From positions 136,520 through 200,519 of the forward strand of contig CALWBV010000002.1 in assembly GCA_944376205.1 (NCBI GenBank): DNA of 64,000 nucleotides. The letters run 5' to 3'. A program made the position numbers and the translations under genes. Within the stretch, counting starts at the first letter, position 1, and each line of letters opens with the position of its first letter. Shown here piece after piece: positions 37,901 to 45,842 of this stretch. A model generated the notes under the pieces. It saw only the letters and a list, made by a program, of their open reading frames with translations, was not told where the DNA came from and made no database searches. Source of the DNA: an uncultured Christensenellaceae bacterium (GTDB lineage Bacteria; Bacillota; Clostridia; Christensenellales; UBA3700).

Positions 37901-38986
37901 GGCGCTTTGATTGACAGCGACGCTTCAAGCGACGAAGATACTCTCGTAAGCGGCGTAATCAACAAGACCAAGACCGACTTCTCCAAAATCGATCTCGATC
38001 CCGACAACGAAAGCGACGAAGCTATTATCAACTCCATCTTCAATGATGAAAATACTATCGTAGGAGACAAGGTTCTCGTAATCTACAACAAGGACAATAC
38101 CGCTTATGGTTACACTTCCAACTCCGCAGACATTGAAGCAGGCAAATACTACAAGATAAGCATATGGCTTCTCACCTACAAACTTGCAGTAAATGCCGAT
38201 GCAGACAATCTCGACGATGCATTTGTTCCTACGGCAACAATTACTCTTAAAGCAAACAACAAGACTTATCAGTTCGGTAAAAAGCTTACCTCTTCTTCAG
38301 AAAATTACGATAAGCAAAGAATCATCAATACTTCTACTTATGACGAAGAAGGCAACGAAACTATCGGTAAATGGACGGAATACTCCTTCTATATCTACGC
38401 TGAAGAAGATATCGAAAGCACAACCGCTACTTTGACCGTAAGTCTCGGATTTGACGGTGAAGATTACAATTTGACGGGTTATGCATTCGTAGATAACTTC
38501 TCCGTAGAAGAAATCGAAGAAAGCGAATTTATCGCTCGTCAGGACGTTTATGTAGAAGATGCAGAAGGCACCTACTACAAGGACGGCGACAAGTATGTAG
38601 AAGTAAGCGAAAGCAACCCTGCCCCCGAAGGCGCTACCCTCTACAAGAAACTCAATGACGCAGAAGTTGCAGACTATGACAACTCCCTCAACAGCGTGCT
38701 TCTCGACGAAAACAGCGTGAAGAACAATTACCGTATAGTCTTCACGAGCGACGACTCGACCGAAGAGCCTGAAGAGGAAGAGCCGACCACCGAAGAGCCC
38801 GAGAAAGATCCTTTCGTATGGCTGTATGTCGTATCGGGTGTAGTCAGCGGACTTATCGTAATCATTATCGTAATCATACTGATTAAGAAATTCGCTCCCA
38901 AGAGAAAGAAAAAACTCGTCAAGGGCACCAAGAAACCCGTATCTGCTCCCAAGAGCGGCGACAAGAGAGATCAATTCGGTAAATAA
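34946..38986 (+). CDS. Large surface protein with five diverged beta-sandwich-like repeats, lipobox and C-terminal anchor
   Basis: 1346 aa, family not recognised. The N terminus is a signal peptide ending in LFAAACDND, a possible lipobox with Cys at about residue 27. Residues about 40-1190 contain five diverged repeats of about 205-265 residues. Each shows a YYK(L/I)SVWAK-like strand near 150, 389, 596, 859 and 1067, a G-E/K-W-x-x-Y-S/T-F-Y-V strand 40-75 residues later, and a closing G-Y-A-F-x-D-N-x-x-V-E-E motif. Asp/Asn/Thr-rich loops suggest calcium or sugar binding. An acidic Glu/Pro linker leads to a membrane helix (about 1290-1313) and a Lys-rich cytosolic tail. Codons resemble those of glyQS, implying high expression. 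Monocistronic. Confidence 0.85.
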   Translation: MNKKRLFILTALILVACLAFSLFAAACDNDETTPTDNTETDLLFTNGTFKLTSDTAVLSSPNNWTGAPGSTSSSNATPSDDDDLTKGVVDSSSAAWKNLKKEYKTISISSPGRGKTSDTNENLDDNKILMIHNMVPTAYKYTSGSTTINKNSYYKLSVDVKTLLDDDNTDPLAGAYIYVNGSAYAGWTAIDTNGEWKTYTLYIEGSQLADGTITVVLSLGVGNTDTGHLTKGYAFFDNVYLENLSEVDEDDENDKPFTKEMYDDIEITSEVSKYTMTTADGEFDYVTSVISAPPYSASKYTMVSGFGSGNTASTSSTYVSKGILDTSTVKDYKSSLSALENLLTSQGSSIDELAVPEVSVGTRMLYMQNKQATAFGMRPSVGMNFNSNTFYKVSVWAKSYITSGPASIRLTNGTNDDSNNYVIDNISTNGEWKEYSFYVAANQFRSSELYLEFWLGYGGSNDTDTHAVGAIFFDHITLEEVKESDYSSATESDSVKKINLQTDEENMTSVNLADFGILNSEDAIKDRSVFEVIDTENFTAGEFFKTNPGKPVDFDSDIFNSKVLAINNYKPSATTLSNLYYNGTSTVDKTISIAPNKVYAISMFVKTENVASASGLNIELLKYNKDYDQSTQKFEKAYTSLTSFTNINTVNLEDYKGVNDYTLFTFYVVGEELEYANLAVAFSLGTGTGSDYSTLTSGYAYISSLYVEEITYSEYASVTTATNIKTYSLTSSAESSEVSSNGYFKYVDISSTENIYGTDAFGKDGMLNGFLGAPTNWSANNTTVLNDSSYKNMAGVLNLNNESQLIALGITKDGFYTGIEDVVTLDGKNVNPTVLAIKKDDSIATLGYTSNSISLSAKSYYAFNVWAKAPEGSPFSIILKTATADDNSKLATLVGDGKWHMYTVFVETGISSTSVTLSLNAGYESGAMTSSTVFFTGVTYTTVSEKAFENAQASTSSDLLAQSWLVDSFDDVKDAEDLSAPNNFTGALIDSDASSDEDTLVSGVINKTKTDFSKIDLDPDNESDEAIINSIFNDENTIVGDKVLVIYNKDNTAYGYTSNSADIEAGKYYKISIWLLTYKLAVNADADNLDDAFVPTATITLKANNKTYQFGKKLTSSSENYDKQRIINTSTYDEEGNETIGKWTEYSFYIYAEEDIESTTATLTVSLGFDGEDYNLTGYAFVDNFSVEEIEESEFIARQDVYVEDAEGTYYKDGDKYVEVSESNPAPEGATLYKKLNDAEVADYDNSLNSVLLDENSVKNNYRIVFTSDDSTEEPEEEEPTTEEPEKDPFVWLYVVSGVVSGLIVIIIVIILIKKFAPKRKKKLVKGTKKPVSAPKSGDKRDQFGK

Positions 38987-39007
38987 TCTCTCCGATAAAA
39001 AAACCGA

Positions 39008-39033
39008 GGGCGACTGAAAAGTCGCCCTTTTTT
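39008..39033 (+). terminator. Terminator of the large repeat-protein gene
   Basis: Perfect 8-bp GC-rich stem GGGCGACT/AGTCGCCC with a GAAA loop, followed by six T, 22 nt after the stop. Confidence 0.94.
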
Positions 39034-39096
39034 CATATCTTATGTTATATTAATCGCACGCTGTATAAATCGAAAACAGTCTTATACCGTACTGCT

Positions 39097-39387
39097 TTAT
39101 TCTTTCGGAATAAATATCCTCTGACCGATAAAGACAATTGACGATGAATTCGCATCGACAATACTTTGCTCTTTTACTCCGAATTTTTTTGCTATTTTTG
39201 CAATATCGTCAAAAGGCTGTACGACATAATACTCGCCCTGTGCGCAATCAATCAATACTCTCATCCCTTTTTTCAAGATACCGTCTGTATTGTTTATACG
39301 CTTTATGTTAGCCGCAGTAGTATTAAATCTTGCCGCAAGCTCGTCAATGCTAGTATCCTCTGAAATTCTGTAAATTATTCTTTGCAT
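39097..39387 (-). CDS. Small protein with two LysM domains, no signal peptide
   Basis: 96 aa made almost wholly of two LysM modules (about 4-47 and 52-96). The first is IIYRISEDTSIDELAARFNTT...MRVLI, the second YYVVQPFDDIAKIAKKFGV...GQRIFIPKE. LysM binds N-acetylglucosamine polymers such as peptidoglycan. There is no signal peptide or membrane segment, so it is cytosolic, or loads onto the spore surface from the mother cell as some LysM spore proteins do. I start at the ATG at 39387 with GGGAG 5 nt upstream; a GTG two codons earlier is possible. Divergent from the SpoVB-like gene. Confidence 0.87.
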   Translation of the reverse strand: MQRIIYRISEDTSIDELAARFNTTAANIKRINNTDGILKKGMRVLIDCAQGEYYVVQPFDDIAKIAKKFGVKEQSIVDANSSSIVFIGQRIFIPKE

Positions 39388-39445
39388 ATCCACTCCCGAT
39401 TTATAAGTATCGTTACGCTATATTCTATTTTGAATCGCAGCTAAA

Positions 39446-39451
39446 TATTAT
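39446..39451 (+). promoter_or_regulatory. -10 element directly before the SpoVB-like gene
   Basis: TATTAT ends 6 nt before the ATG at 39457 and there is no ribosome site. The -35 is poor (TTCTAT at 17 nt), so this is a tentative leaderless start. Confidence 0.4.
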
Positions 39452-39456
39452 ATTGT

Positions 39457-40956
39457 ATGAGAAAATTGTTCAAAGCGTTCGCAACCGTTACTCTGGTATC
39501 CGTCATAACAAGACTGTTGTCTTTTGTATTCAAAATATATCTTTCGCGTAAACTCGGAGCGGAAATACTCGGGCTATATCAGATATGTATGTCGGTGTTT
39601 ATGCTTTTTGCATGCATATGCTGTTCGGGACTTCCCGTTACTCTTTCACGAATCACCGCGGAAAGCGACGCTGTCGGCGATACTAAAAAACAATTCGGAA
39701 GCGTTAGCACGTGCTTGCTCGCCGGCGTATTGATAACAATGTTTATCATATCGTCTTTGCTGACCTTTCCTAAAATCCTCGATTTCATTTTTACTGACGC
39801 AAGATGCAAAAAGCTTTTTATGATAATGCTCCCCATGCTCCTCACGTCGTGCATATACGCCGTCCTCAGAGGCTGGTTTTGGGGCAAAAAATATTTCGGA
39901 ATATTCTCTGTTACGGAATTTGCCGACGAAGTTCTTAAGGTGCTTTTTGCCGTTATTCTGCTCGAAGGCGGTATCCTTGCTATCAGAAAAGAATATGCGT
40001 ATGCGGTAGCCATGCTCGCAGGCGATATATTTATTATTATCCTTATTATTATTCTTTTCTTTGCAAAAAAAGGCAAATTAAAGCGCCCCTCTATGGCAAA
40101 AGCAATAGCCAAAAGCGCAACACCTCTTACCATAACCCGCATATTCGGTTCATTGATGTCAACATTTATTTCGCTTATATTGCCTTCTTTGCTTGTTTCC
40201 AGATGCGGATTAAGCACAAGCGAAGCAACCGCAGAATTCGGACGTGCAAGCGGCATGGTAATGCCTCTCATCTTCACTCCTACGTCGATAATAGGTTCGC
40301 TAGGCGTTGTATTGATTCCCGAAATCGCTTCCACTAACGCCGAAAAAGGGCTGTCTTCATTGTCAAAAAGCCTTTCCGACGCTATTGCCTTTTCGTGTCT
40401 TATAGCTTGTTTCTTTTTTGCAATATTCGCTTCCGTCGGCGGCGAACTCGCTTCAAAACTTTACAACGACGTTTTGAGCGGTCAATATCTGGCTTTTGCC
40501 GCTATAATCGTCATACCCATGTGCATAAACGGTCTCGTGATCTCAATGCTCAATTCTATGGGTAAAGAACTGAATACGTTTATATCGCACATAATCGGCT
40601 GCGCATTGTTGATTGCCGTTATATTGATTGCTCCCAAATATCTGGGAGTAAAGACATATTTCGTCGCACTCGGAGTTTTCCATACTCTGACAATGACAAT
40701 AAATCTTATAATGCTGAATAAATACGTAGGATTGAGCGTCAAATCAGGAGTAAAATGTTGTGTATATCTCTGCTATTCGGTAGGAGCGGTGCTATTGTGC
40801 AAGGCAATTCTCAATACACTCTCTCTGTCTGACCTTCTAGGTATATTCGTCGGAGGCATTATAATCACCACGGCATTTTTACCCCTTGCCCTGTCTGCAA
40901 AATCCCTGCGCTTCAACAGAAAGCCGGCGCTTAAAAACAGAGTGCGCTTTTTATAA
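39457..40956 (+). CDS. SpoVB-like polysaccharide/lipid flippase (MOP superfamily)
   Basis: 499 aa, about 13-14 membrane helices over the whole length. The N terminus FATVTLVSVITRLLSFVFKIYLSRKLGAEILGLYQI is typical of the SpoVB/YtgP branch. That branch flips lipid-linked precursors for spore cortex (SpoVB) or cell-wall synthesis. Other hallmarks are SGLPVTLSRI and FTPTSIIGSLGVVLIPEI. Sporulation use is suggested by spoIIID 6 kb away and a LysM neighbour, but a vegetative MurJ/Amj-like role cannot be excluded. No Shine-Dalgarno precedes the start. Confidence 0.88.
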   Translation: MRKLFKAFATVTLVSVITRLLSFVFKIYLSRKLGAEILGLYQICMSVFMLFACICCSGLPVTLSRITAESDAVGDTKKQFGSVSTCLLAGVLITMFIISSLLTFPKILDFIFTDARCKKLFMIMLPMLLTSCIYAVLRGWFWGKKYFGIFSVTEFADEVLKVLFAVILLEGGILAIRKEYAYAVAMLAGDIFIIILIIILFFAKKGKLKRPSMAKAIAKSATPLTITRIFGSLMSTFISLILPSLLVSRCGLSTSEATAEFGRASGMVMPLIFTPTSIIGSLGVVLIPEIASTNAEKGLSSLSKSLSDAIAFSCLIACFFFAIFASVGGELASKLYNDVLSGQYLAFAAIIVIPMCINGLVISMLNSMGKELNTFISHIIGCALLIAVILIAPKYLGVKTYFVALGVFHTLTMTINLIMLNKYVGLSVKSGVKCCVYLCYSVGAVLLCKAILNTLSLSDLLGIFVGGIIITTAFLPLALSAKSLRFNRKPALKNRVRFL

Positions 40957-41158
40957 AGCCAAATATCAATAACCTTTTGTCGCGTAATATCGTCAAATCG
41001 TAAGACAAAAGGATATGTATAAACCAGCGCTTTATCTACATAAGTCAAAAAACGTTTTCGTAAACATAAATAAAAACATTAAGTATGCATTCCGACCGTT
41101 TCCGAATAGCTTTTTGAAATATACAATAACTGTTTTGCCGCTATTTGATTACAGCCGT

Positions 41159-41187
41159 TTGACTAACCTATGCAAATATTTTATAAT
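41159..41187 (+). promoter_or_regulatory. folA promoter, leaderless configuration
   Basis: -35 TTGACT (41159-41164), 17-nt spacer, consensus -10 TATAAT (41182-41187), 7 nt before the ATG at 41194. No ribosome site. Confidence 0.82.
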
Positions 41188-41193
41188 AAAACC

Positions 41194-41685
41194 ATGTTGA
41201 AGATCATAGCGGCAGTAGCGCAAAACGGCGTAATCGGAGCAAACGGCAAACTCCCTTTTAATCTCCCCCTCGATATGGCAAGATTTGTCCATCTTACCAC
41301 TGACAACGTCGTAATCATGGGAAAAAATACTTATTTAAGCATAGGCTCGCCCCTCAAAAACAGAATTAATATCGTCGTTTCGTCAACTATCAAACAAGCC
41401 GATGGCGTAATTTTGGCTTCCGACTTATCTTCCGCCCTCAACCTTGCTAAAAATTTAGCCGCAGACAACAACAAAGATATATTCGTCATGGGCGGACAAA
41501 GCCTATACAAAGAGTGTCTACCTCTTGCCGATATGCTCTACATTACAAAGGTAAACGCATCGCCCGCAGGCGACGCATATTTCCCGCCTATCCCCGACTC
41601 ATTTTCTCTTATAGAATCAGAATACATTTCAGACAACGGCACCGATACCGTATTTTGCACATATATCAACAAAAAGAATCTGTAA
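41194..41685 (+). CDS. folA: Dihydrofolate reductase
   Basis: NADPH-dependent reduction of dihydrofolate to tetrahydrofolate. 163 aa. The N terminus MLKIIAAVAQNGVIGANGKLPF is diagnostic, with NVVIMGKNTYLSIG (cofactor site) and IFVMGGQSLYKECL. The start at 41194 fits the family; an in-frame ATG eight codons earlier overlaps the -10 region and cannot be used. The mRNA is probably leaderless. It lies in front of the riboswitch-controlled folate operon but has its own promoter. Confidence 0.96.
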   Translation: MLKIIAAVAQNGVIGANGKLPFNLPLDMARFVHLTTDNVVIMGKNTYLSIGSPLKNRINIVVSSTIKQADGVILASDLSSALNLAKNLAADNNKDIFVMGGQSLYKECLPLADMLYITKVNASPAGDAYFPPIPDSFSLIESEYISDNGTDTVFCTYINKKNL

Positions 41686-41782
41686 ATGCAGCCTTTTGCC
41701 AATGCCTCGCGACTGCAAAACAAGATTTTTTTCATCATTCCTATTCACCCCGCAACATATCTCGTTTTTTACAACGCTACAC

Positions 41783-41811
41783 TTGATTTTAATACAGATA
41801 TTTGATATAAT
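41783..41811 (+). promoter_or_regulatory. Promoter of the folC-folE-folP-folBK operon
   Basis: -35 TTGATT, 17-nt spacer, consensus -10 TATAAT. Predicted start at about 41818 is exactly the first base of the riboswitch stem. Confidence 0.82.
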
Positions 41812-41817
41812 CTATAC

Positions 41818-41972
41818 GAAAGTGTAGAGATTGTGCGTAAAGTGTCGTATGGACGGGGAGTGCCTGCGAACGAAAAGCGTATGCTTGCGATACAATACTC
41901 ACTCCCACTTTTAGACTTCACACTATCTAAAGTCTACTTTATGGGAGAAGCTCTTTCGGGGAGGTTCTTTTT
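41818..41972 (+). promoter_or_regulatory. Tetrahydrofolate (THF) riboswitch with expression platform
   Basis: Aptamer about 41818-41912. P1 pairs AAAGTG (41819-41824) with CACTTT (41906-41911), and P2 pairs ATTGT with ACAAT. The GCGTAAAGTGT segment and ACGAA are close to known THF riboswitches. The loop GGGAGTG (41856-41862) can pair fully with CACTCCC (41900-41906), the pseudoknot typical of this class. Downstream, TAGACTT/AAGTCTA forms one hairpin, and GAAGCTC...GGGGAGGTTC plus seven T forms a second that covers the folC ribosome site GGGGAGG. CTCCCA (41902-41907) can also pair with TGGGAG (41942-41947), a likely alternative fold. Promoter, aptamer and four folate genes follow in line. Confidence 0.88.
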
Positions 41973-43250
41973 TTGTTATATAAACAGGCAGTCGACTATA
42001 TTCAGAATATAGAAAAATTCGGCAGTTCTTACGGTCTTCAAACCGTATCTTTACTTTTGCAAAGACTCAATAATCCGCAAAAAAATCTCAAATTCATTCA
42101 TATTGCAGGTACCAACGGCAAAGGCTCAACGAGTTGTTTTATTACCAACATACTCATCGCCGGCGGCTACAAAGTCGGCACTTTCAATTCGCCGTCAGTA
42201 TTCGGCTACAACGAGAGATTTTTGCTCAACGGCGAACCTATTGACGACGACAGCGTAGCAAAATATATCACCGTTATTGCAAACGAACGCAACAAAATGC
42301 TGTCCGAAGGACTTACTCTCCCCACTGCATTCGAGCTTGAATTTGCCGCCGCAATGCTGTGCTTTAAGGACAATAATTGCGATATCGTCGTATTGGAATG
42401 CGGTCTGGGAGGACGTCTCGATGCGACAAACGTAATCGATAGTAAACTTGCCGCCGTAATTACATCCATTTCCTACGACCATACCGCAATACTCGGAAAT
42501 ACCCTTAAGGAGATAGCAAGCGAAAAATTCGCTATCGTCAAAAACTGCCCTCTTATTACTTTTAAGCAGTGCGACGAAGTTATGAGCGTACTCTTAAAGG
42601 CAGATGACGTAAGACTTACACGCCCTGCAAAACTTATTAAAAGCGATAAAAACGGACAGGATATCGAATATAACGGCGTAGCTTATCATCTTAAACAATT
42701 AGGCGGATATCAGCTCCAAAACTGTTCGCTGGCAATAGAATGTGCATACGTATTGAGAGAAAAAGGATTGAATATCCCCGACGAAGCAATAAAGTACGGC
42801 GTTGAAAATTCTCTGTGGAAAGGTCGACTCCAAAAAATCGAGAAAAACGGAAAACTCTTTCTTTTGGACGGTACTCACAACCCAGACGGCGCTAAAGTGC
42901 TTGCAGACGAATTGAAACTCAACTTCTCCGATATGAAAAAGTGCTTTGTATTCGGAATGTTCAAAGATAAGGATATAGACGGCGTATTGCGTCAAATCGG
43001 TCCTTTGGCGGATTGTTTTATTACGGTTACCCCGCCTTCAAACAGAGGTCTAGACTATAAGATTACTCAAAATAAATGTCTGGCTTATACCTCGCAATGC
43101 ACGTGTGCCGATAATATGAAATCGGCAATTGATCAAGCAGTCAAACAGGATTATCCGCTTATAATCGTATGCGGTTCGTTGAGCATACTCGATTCCGCAC
43201 TGAAAGAAATATCTCAACTTCAAGATGAGGTGAAACATGAAAAACATTGA
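41973..43250 (+). CDS. folC: Folylpolyglutamate/dihydrofolate synthase
   Basis: Mur-ligase-like ATPase that adds glutamate to dihydropteroate or THF. 425 aa. P-loop [42 protein letters not shown] and [18 protein letters not shown] are all standard. Translation starts at TTG 41973, 8 nt after GGGGAGG, and this TTG lies in the T tract of the second riboswitch hairpin, so ligand binding may block both elongation and initiation. The 3' end overlaps folE by 14 nt. Confidence 0.95.
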   Translation: MLYKQAVDYIQNIEKFGSSYGLQTVSLLLQRLNNPQKNLKFIHIAGTNGKGSTSCFITNILIAGGYKVGTFNSPSVFGYNERFLLNGEPIDDDSVAKYITVIANERNKMLSEGLTLPTAFELEFAAAMLCFKDNNCDIVVLECGLGGRLDATNVIDSKLAAVITSISYDHTAILGNTLKEIASEKFAIVKNCPLITFKQCDEVMSVLLKADDVRLTRPAKLIKSDKNGQDIEYNGVAYHLKQLGGYQLQNCSLAIECAYVLREKGLNIPDEAIKYGVENSLWKGRLQKIEKNGKLFLLDGTHNPDGAKVLADELKLNFSDMKKCFVFGMFKDKDIDGVLRQIGPLADCFITVTPPSNRGLDYKITQNKCLAYTSQCTCADNMKSAIDQAVKQDYPLIIVCGSLSILDSALKEISQLQDEVKHEKH

Positions 43251-43791
43251 CAAAGAAAAGATACAAAAAGCCGTTACAATGCTTCTGGAAGCCATAGGCG
43301 AAGACCCTTTAAGAGAAGGACTCGTCGACACCCCTAAACGTGTGGCTAATATGTACGAAGAACTTACTGCCGGTTACAGAGATGACGAAAAAGTACATCT
43401 TTCAAAGACTTTCGACGTCTCCACGGGCAATATAGTAATAGAAAAAGACATATCGTTTACTTCTATGTGCGAGCATCACCTTATGCCCTTTTTCGGCAAA
43501 ATCGCAATAGCTTATATACCCGGCGAAAGAGTTGTGGGATTGTCAAAACTTGCCCGTACGGTCGAAGTTTTTGCAAGAAGGTTGCAACTTCAGGAGAGAC
43601 TCACCAATCAGATAGCGCAAGCCGTAATGGATAATCTTAAAGCAAAAGGCGTAATAGTTTTATGTGAGGCAGAACACACTTGCATGACGGCACGAGGCGT
43701 AAGAAAAGTCGGTAGCAAGACTACTACTTACACCGTGCTGGGAGATATCGACGAAGCAAACAAAATGCATATTTTATCTCTTATGAGATAA
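43237..43791 (+). CDS. folE: GTP cyclohydrolase I
   Basis: Opens GTP to 7,8-dihydroneopterin triphosphate, the first step of folate synthesis. 184 aa. The zinc and active site are complete: [43 protein letters not shown], and [13 protein letters not shown] with the second zinc Cys. GAGGTGA within the end of folC precedes the ATG, so translation is coupled. Confidence 0.97.
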   Translation: MKNIDKEKIQKAVTMLLEAIGEDPLREGLVDTPKRVANMYEELTAGYRDDEKVHLSKTFDVSTGNIVIEKDISFTSMCEHHLMPFFGKIAIAYIPGERVVGLSKLARTVEVFARRLQLQERLTNQIAQAVMDNLKAKGVIVLCEAEHTCMTARGVRKVGSKTTTYTVLGDIDEANKMHILSLMR

Positions 43792-43828
43792 ACTTCACAT
43801 TAAAAGACGTTTTGCGACAGGATAATTT

Positions 43829-44629
43829 ATGAAAATAGGCAACAAAACTTTTGACAGCGGCACGCATATAATGGCTATCGTCAATCTGACTCCCGATTCT
43901 TTTTTCGAACAAAGCCGCATAAATAAGGAATGCGACCTACTCAAACGGGTTGGAGATGCTTTACGTGACGGTGCCGAAGTCATTGATATAGGCGGTCAAT
44001 CCACACGCCCCGGACATATACCCGTATCGCAGGAAGACGAATGGCAACGTATAAGCTATGCAATAAGACTTATCAAAGACAACTTTGACGTCCCTCTTTC
44101 TGTCGACACATACTATCCGTATGTAGCGCAGCATGCATTAGAAAACGGCGCAGATATGATAAACGATATATGGGGACTTCAATGGCAGAAAGATCGTGAC
44201 CGCTCAATGGCAAAAATAATAGCAAAATACGATGCGTCGGTTTGTATTATGCAAAACCAAAATCGTATATCTCAAGAATCTGAGCTTTGGAACGACATAT
44301 TTTCTTTCCTTCAAAAAAGTCTTGAAATTGCCCAAGAAAGCGGTATAAGCGAGGATAAAATCATTCTTGACGGCGGTATAGGATTCGGCAAAACCAAAGA
44401 ACAGAATTTTACCGTTGTCAACGACTATGACAAACTGCACAGATTCGGACTTCCCTTGCTGCTAGGAACCTCGAGAAAATCCATGTTCGGCGGAGATGTC
44501 AAAGACAGACTCGAACCCACTCTTGCGACCACTCGCCTTGCGGTAAAACAAGGCATACTTTTTGTAAGAGTGCATGATATAAAAGAAAATTTTGAAGTTA
44601 TTCAACAAGCGGAGGCGCAAAATAAATGA
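43829..44629 (+). CDS. folP: Dihydropteroate synthase
   Basis: Joins p-aminobenzoate and the pterin pyrophosphate to dihydropteroate; the sulfonamide target. 266 aa TIM barrel. Motifs: MAIVNLTPDSFF, IDIGGQSTRPG, LSVDTYYP, ILDGGIGFGKTKEQN, LLGTSRKS and VRVHDI. Its stop overlaps the folBK start in ATGA. It lies 37 nt after folE. Confidence 0.96.
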   Translation: MKIGNKTFDSGTHIMAIVNLTPDSFFEQSRINKECDLLKRVGDALRDGAEVIDIGGQSTRPGHIPVSQEDEWQRISYAIRLIKDNFDVPLSVDTYYPYVAQHALENGADMINDIWGLQWQKDRDRSMAKIIAKYDASVCIMQNQNRISQESELWNDIFSFLQKSLEIAQESGISEDKIILDGGIGFGKTKEQNFTVVNDYDKLHRFGLPLLLGTSRKSMFGGDVKDRLEPTLATTRLAVKQGILFVRVHDIKENFEVIQQAEAQNK

Positions 44630-45474
44630 GCTCTATCCATATAAAGAATTTAGAAGTAACGACTTGTCACGGTTGTTTTGAAAGCGAAAAAGTCACACCT
44701 CAACCTTTTATCTTCGACTGCATGATCGACTATGATTTTGAAGGTGCGGCAAACAGCGATTGTCTGGAAAAAACGCTCGATTACGGCGAAATGATGCAAG
44801 TTATAACCGACTATGCTACATCTCATTGTTTCAATCTGATAGAAACTCTGTGCTATCGTACGGCGGCGCTTCTCATGCAAAAATATCCGATAGACAGTAT
44901 ATCTATGACCGTGAGAAAACCCCATGCGCCTGTACCTCTCCCCTTTGAAGACGTATGCGTCAATGTGAAACTGGAGCGCACAAAGGTTATATTGTCACTC
45001 GGAAGCAATCTCGGAGACAGAATAAAAACTCTCGAATATGCAGTAAAACGTCTCAAAGAAAACCCTGCAATAAATATCTTAAAGGTATCGTCATACCTTG
45101 AAAATCCTCCCTATGGCGGAGTTGCCAAGCAAACTTTTGTAAATATGGCGGTTATGGTCGAAACTTATCTGTCACCCAAACCGCTACTCGATTACATTCA
45201 TACAATAGAAGCTGAAGCGCACAGAAAAAGGAAGATTCATTGGGGCGACCGCACATTGGATATTGACATAATCTTTTACGGAAACAAAATAATAGATACA
45301 AAAGAACTTGTCATACCTCATGCTGACTATCAAAACAGAGACTTTGTACTTATTCCTATGAACGAGATATGTCCGGATTTTGTATGCCCTCTATATCGCA
45401 TGAGAATAAAAGATCTGTTAAACAAACTTTTATTACGTAAAAAGGAATCTGACGAGACTGTCACTAATTCCTAA
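44626..45474 (+). CDS. folBK: Fused dihydroneopterin aldolase / HPPK (FolB-FolK)
   Basis: 282-aa bifunctional protein. Residues 1 to about 118 are FolB (IHIKNLEVTTCHGCFESEK, LDYGEMMQVI, VRKPHAPVPLPFEDV), which splits dihydroneopterin. Residues about 120-282 are FolK (VILSLGSNLGDRIKTLEYA, then RKIHWGDRTLDIDIIFYG), which pyrophosphorylates the product. Fusion means the intermediate is made and used on one chain. Last gene of the riboswitch operon; a very strong hairpin follows. No phosphatase for dihydroneopterin triphosphate and no pabA/B/C are seen in the window. Confidence 0.95.
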   Translation: MSSIHIKNLEVTTCHGCFESEKVTPQPFIFDCMIDYDFEGAANSDCLEKTLDYGEMMQVITDYATSHCFNLIETLCYRTAALLMQKYPIDSISMTVRKPHAPVPLPFEDVCVNVKLERTKVILSLGSNLGDRIKTLEYAVKRLKENPAINILKVSSYLENPPYGGVAKQTFVNMAVMVETYLSPKPLLDYIHTIEAEAHRKRKIHWGDRTLDIDIIFYGNKIIDTKELVIPHADYQNRDFVLIPMNEICPDFVCPLYRMRIKDLLNKLLLRKKESDETVTNS

Positions 45475-45602
45475 AATCGGACGTAAACATAAAATATAGA
45501 CATAATAAACTGATTAGCAATCATTATATCGACTGTCACTATATTGATTTTATACAACAAATATTAATTCGATATATAAAATTGAATAAATTGAAAAACT
45601 GT

Positions 45603-45646
45603 AAAATAAGACGCAATTTGAGTATAAGTCAATTGCGTCTTATTTT
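45603..45646. terminator. Terminator hairpin after the folate operon
   Basis: Near-perfect stem of about 19 bp: AAAATAAGACGCAATT pairs with the mirrored arm, with one extra T and a TGA/TCA extension. A T-rich (plus) or A-rich flank gives possible bidirectional use. The longest stem in the window. Confidence 0.85.
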
Positions 45647-45698
45647 GTTTGTGTTGAGTAAGCATTGTATTACATCCGTTTAATTAATTATACATAAT

Positions 45699-45713
45699 TT
45701 GAACATTGTTCAA
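45699..45713. repeat. 15-bp palindrome copy 5
   Basis: TTGAACATTGTTCAA between the fol terminator and the 3' end of the DUF4363 gene. Confidence 0.85.
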
Positions 45714-45842
45714 TCAATACTTGATTGATACATAAATCACTTATTATTAGCTAAAATATCATACAAATAGGCACATATCAAGAGAAAATGGAAATTATAT
45801 TATGCTCACTTTTGTATTATATTGCAGCTAATGCAGAGTTCA

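Larger units (their letters stand above)
45475..45842. other. Intergenic region folBK/DUF4363
   Basis: 368 nt between convergent genes. It contains the fol operon terminator (45603-45646) and palindrome copy 5 (45699-45713). No gene seen. Confidence 0.6.

Noticed and set aside
38297..38974. 225-codon antisense frame in the large surface gene
   Set aside because: Same cause; mirrors a strongly biased real gene and has no ribosome site.
40973..41012. Inverted repeat CCTTTTGTC/GACAAAAGG after the SpoVB-like gene as a terminator
   Set aside because: The 9-bp arms enclose a 22-nt loop and no T tract follows, so it is not a standard terminator; function open.
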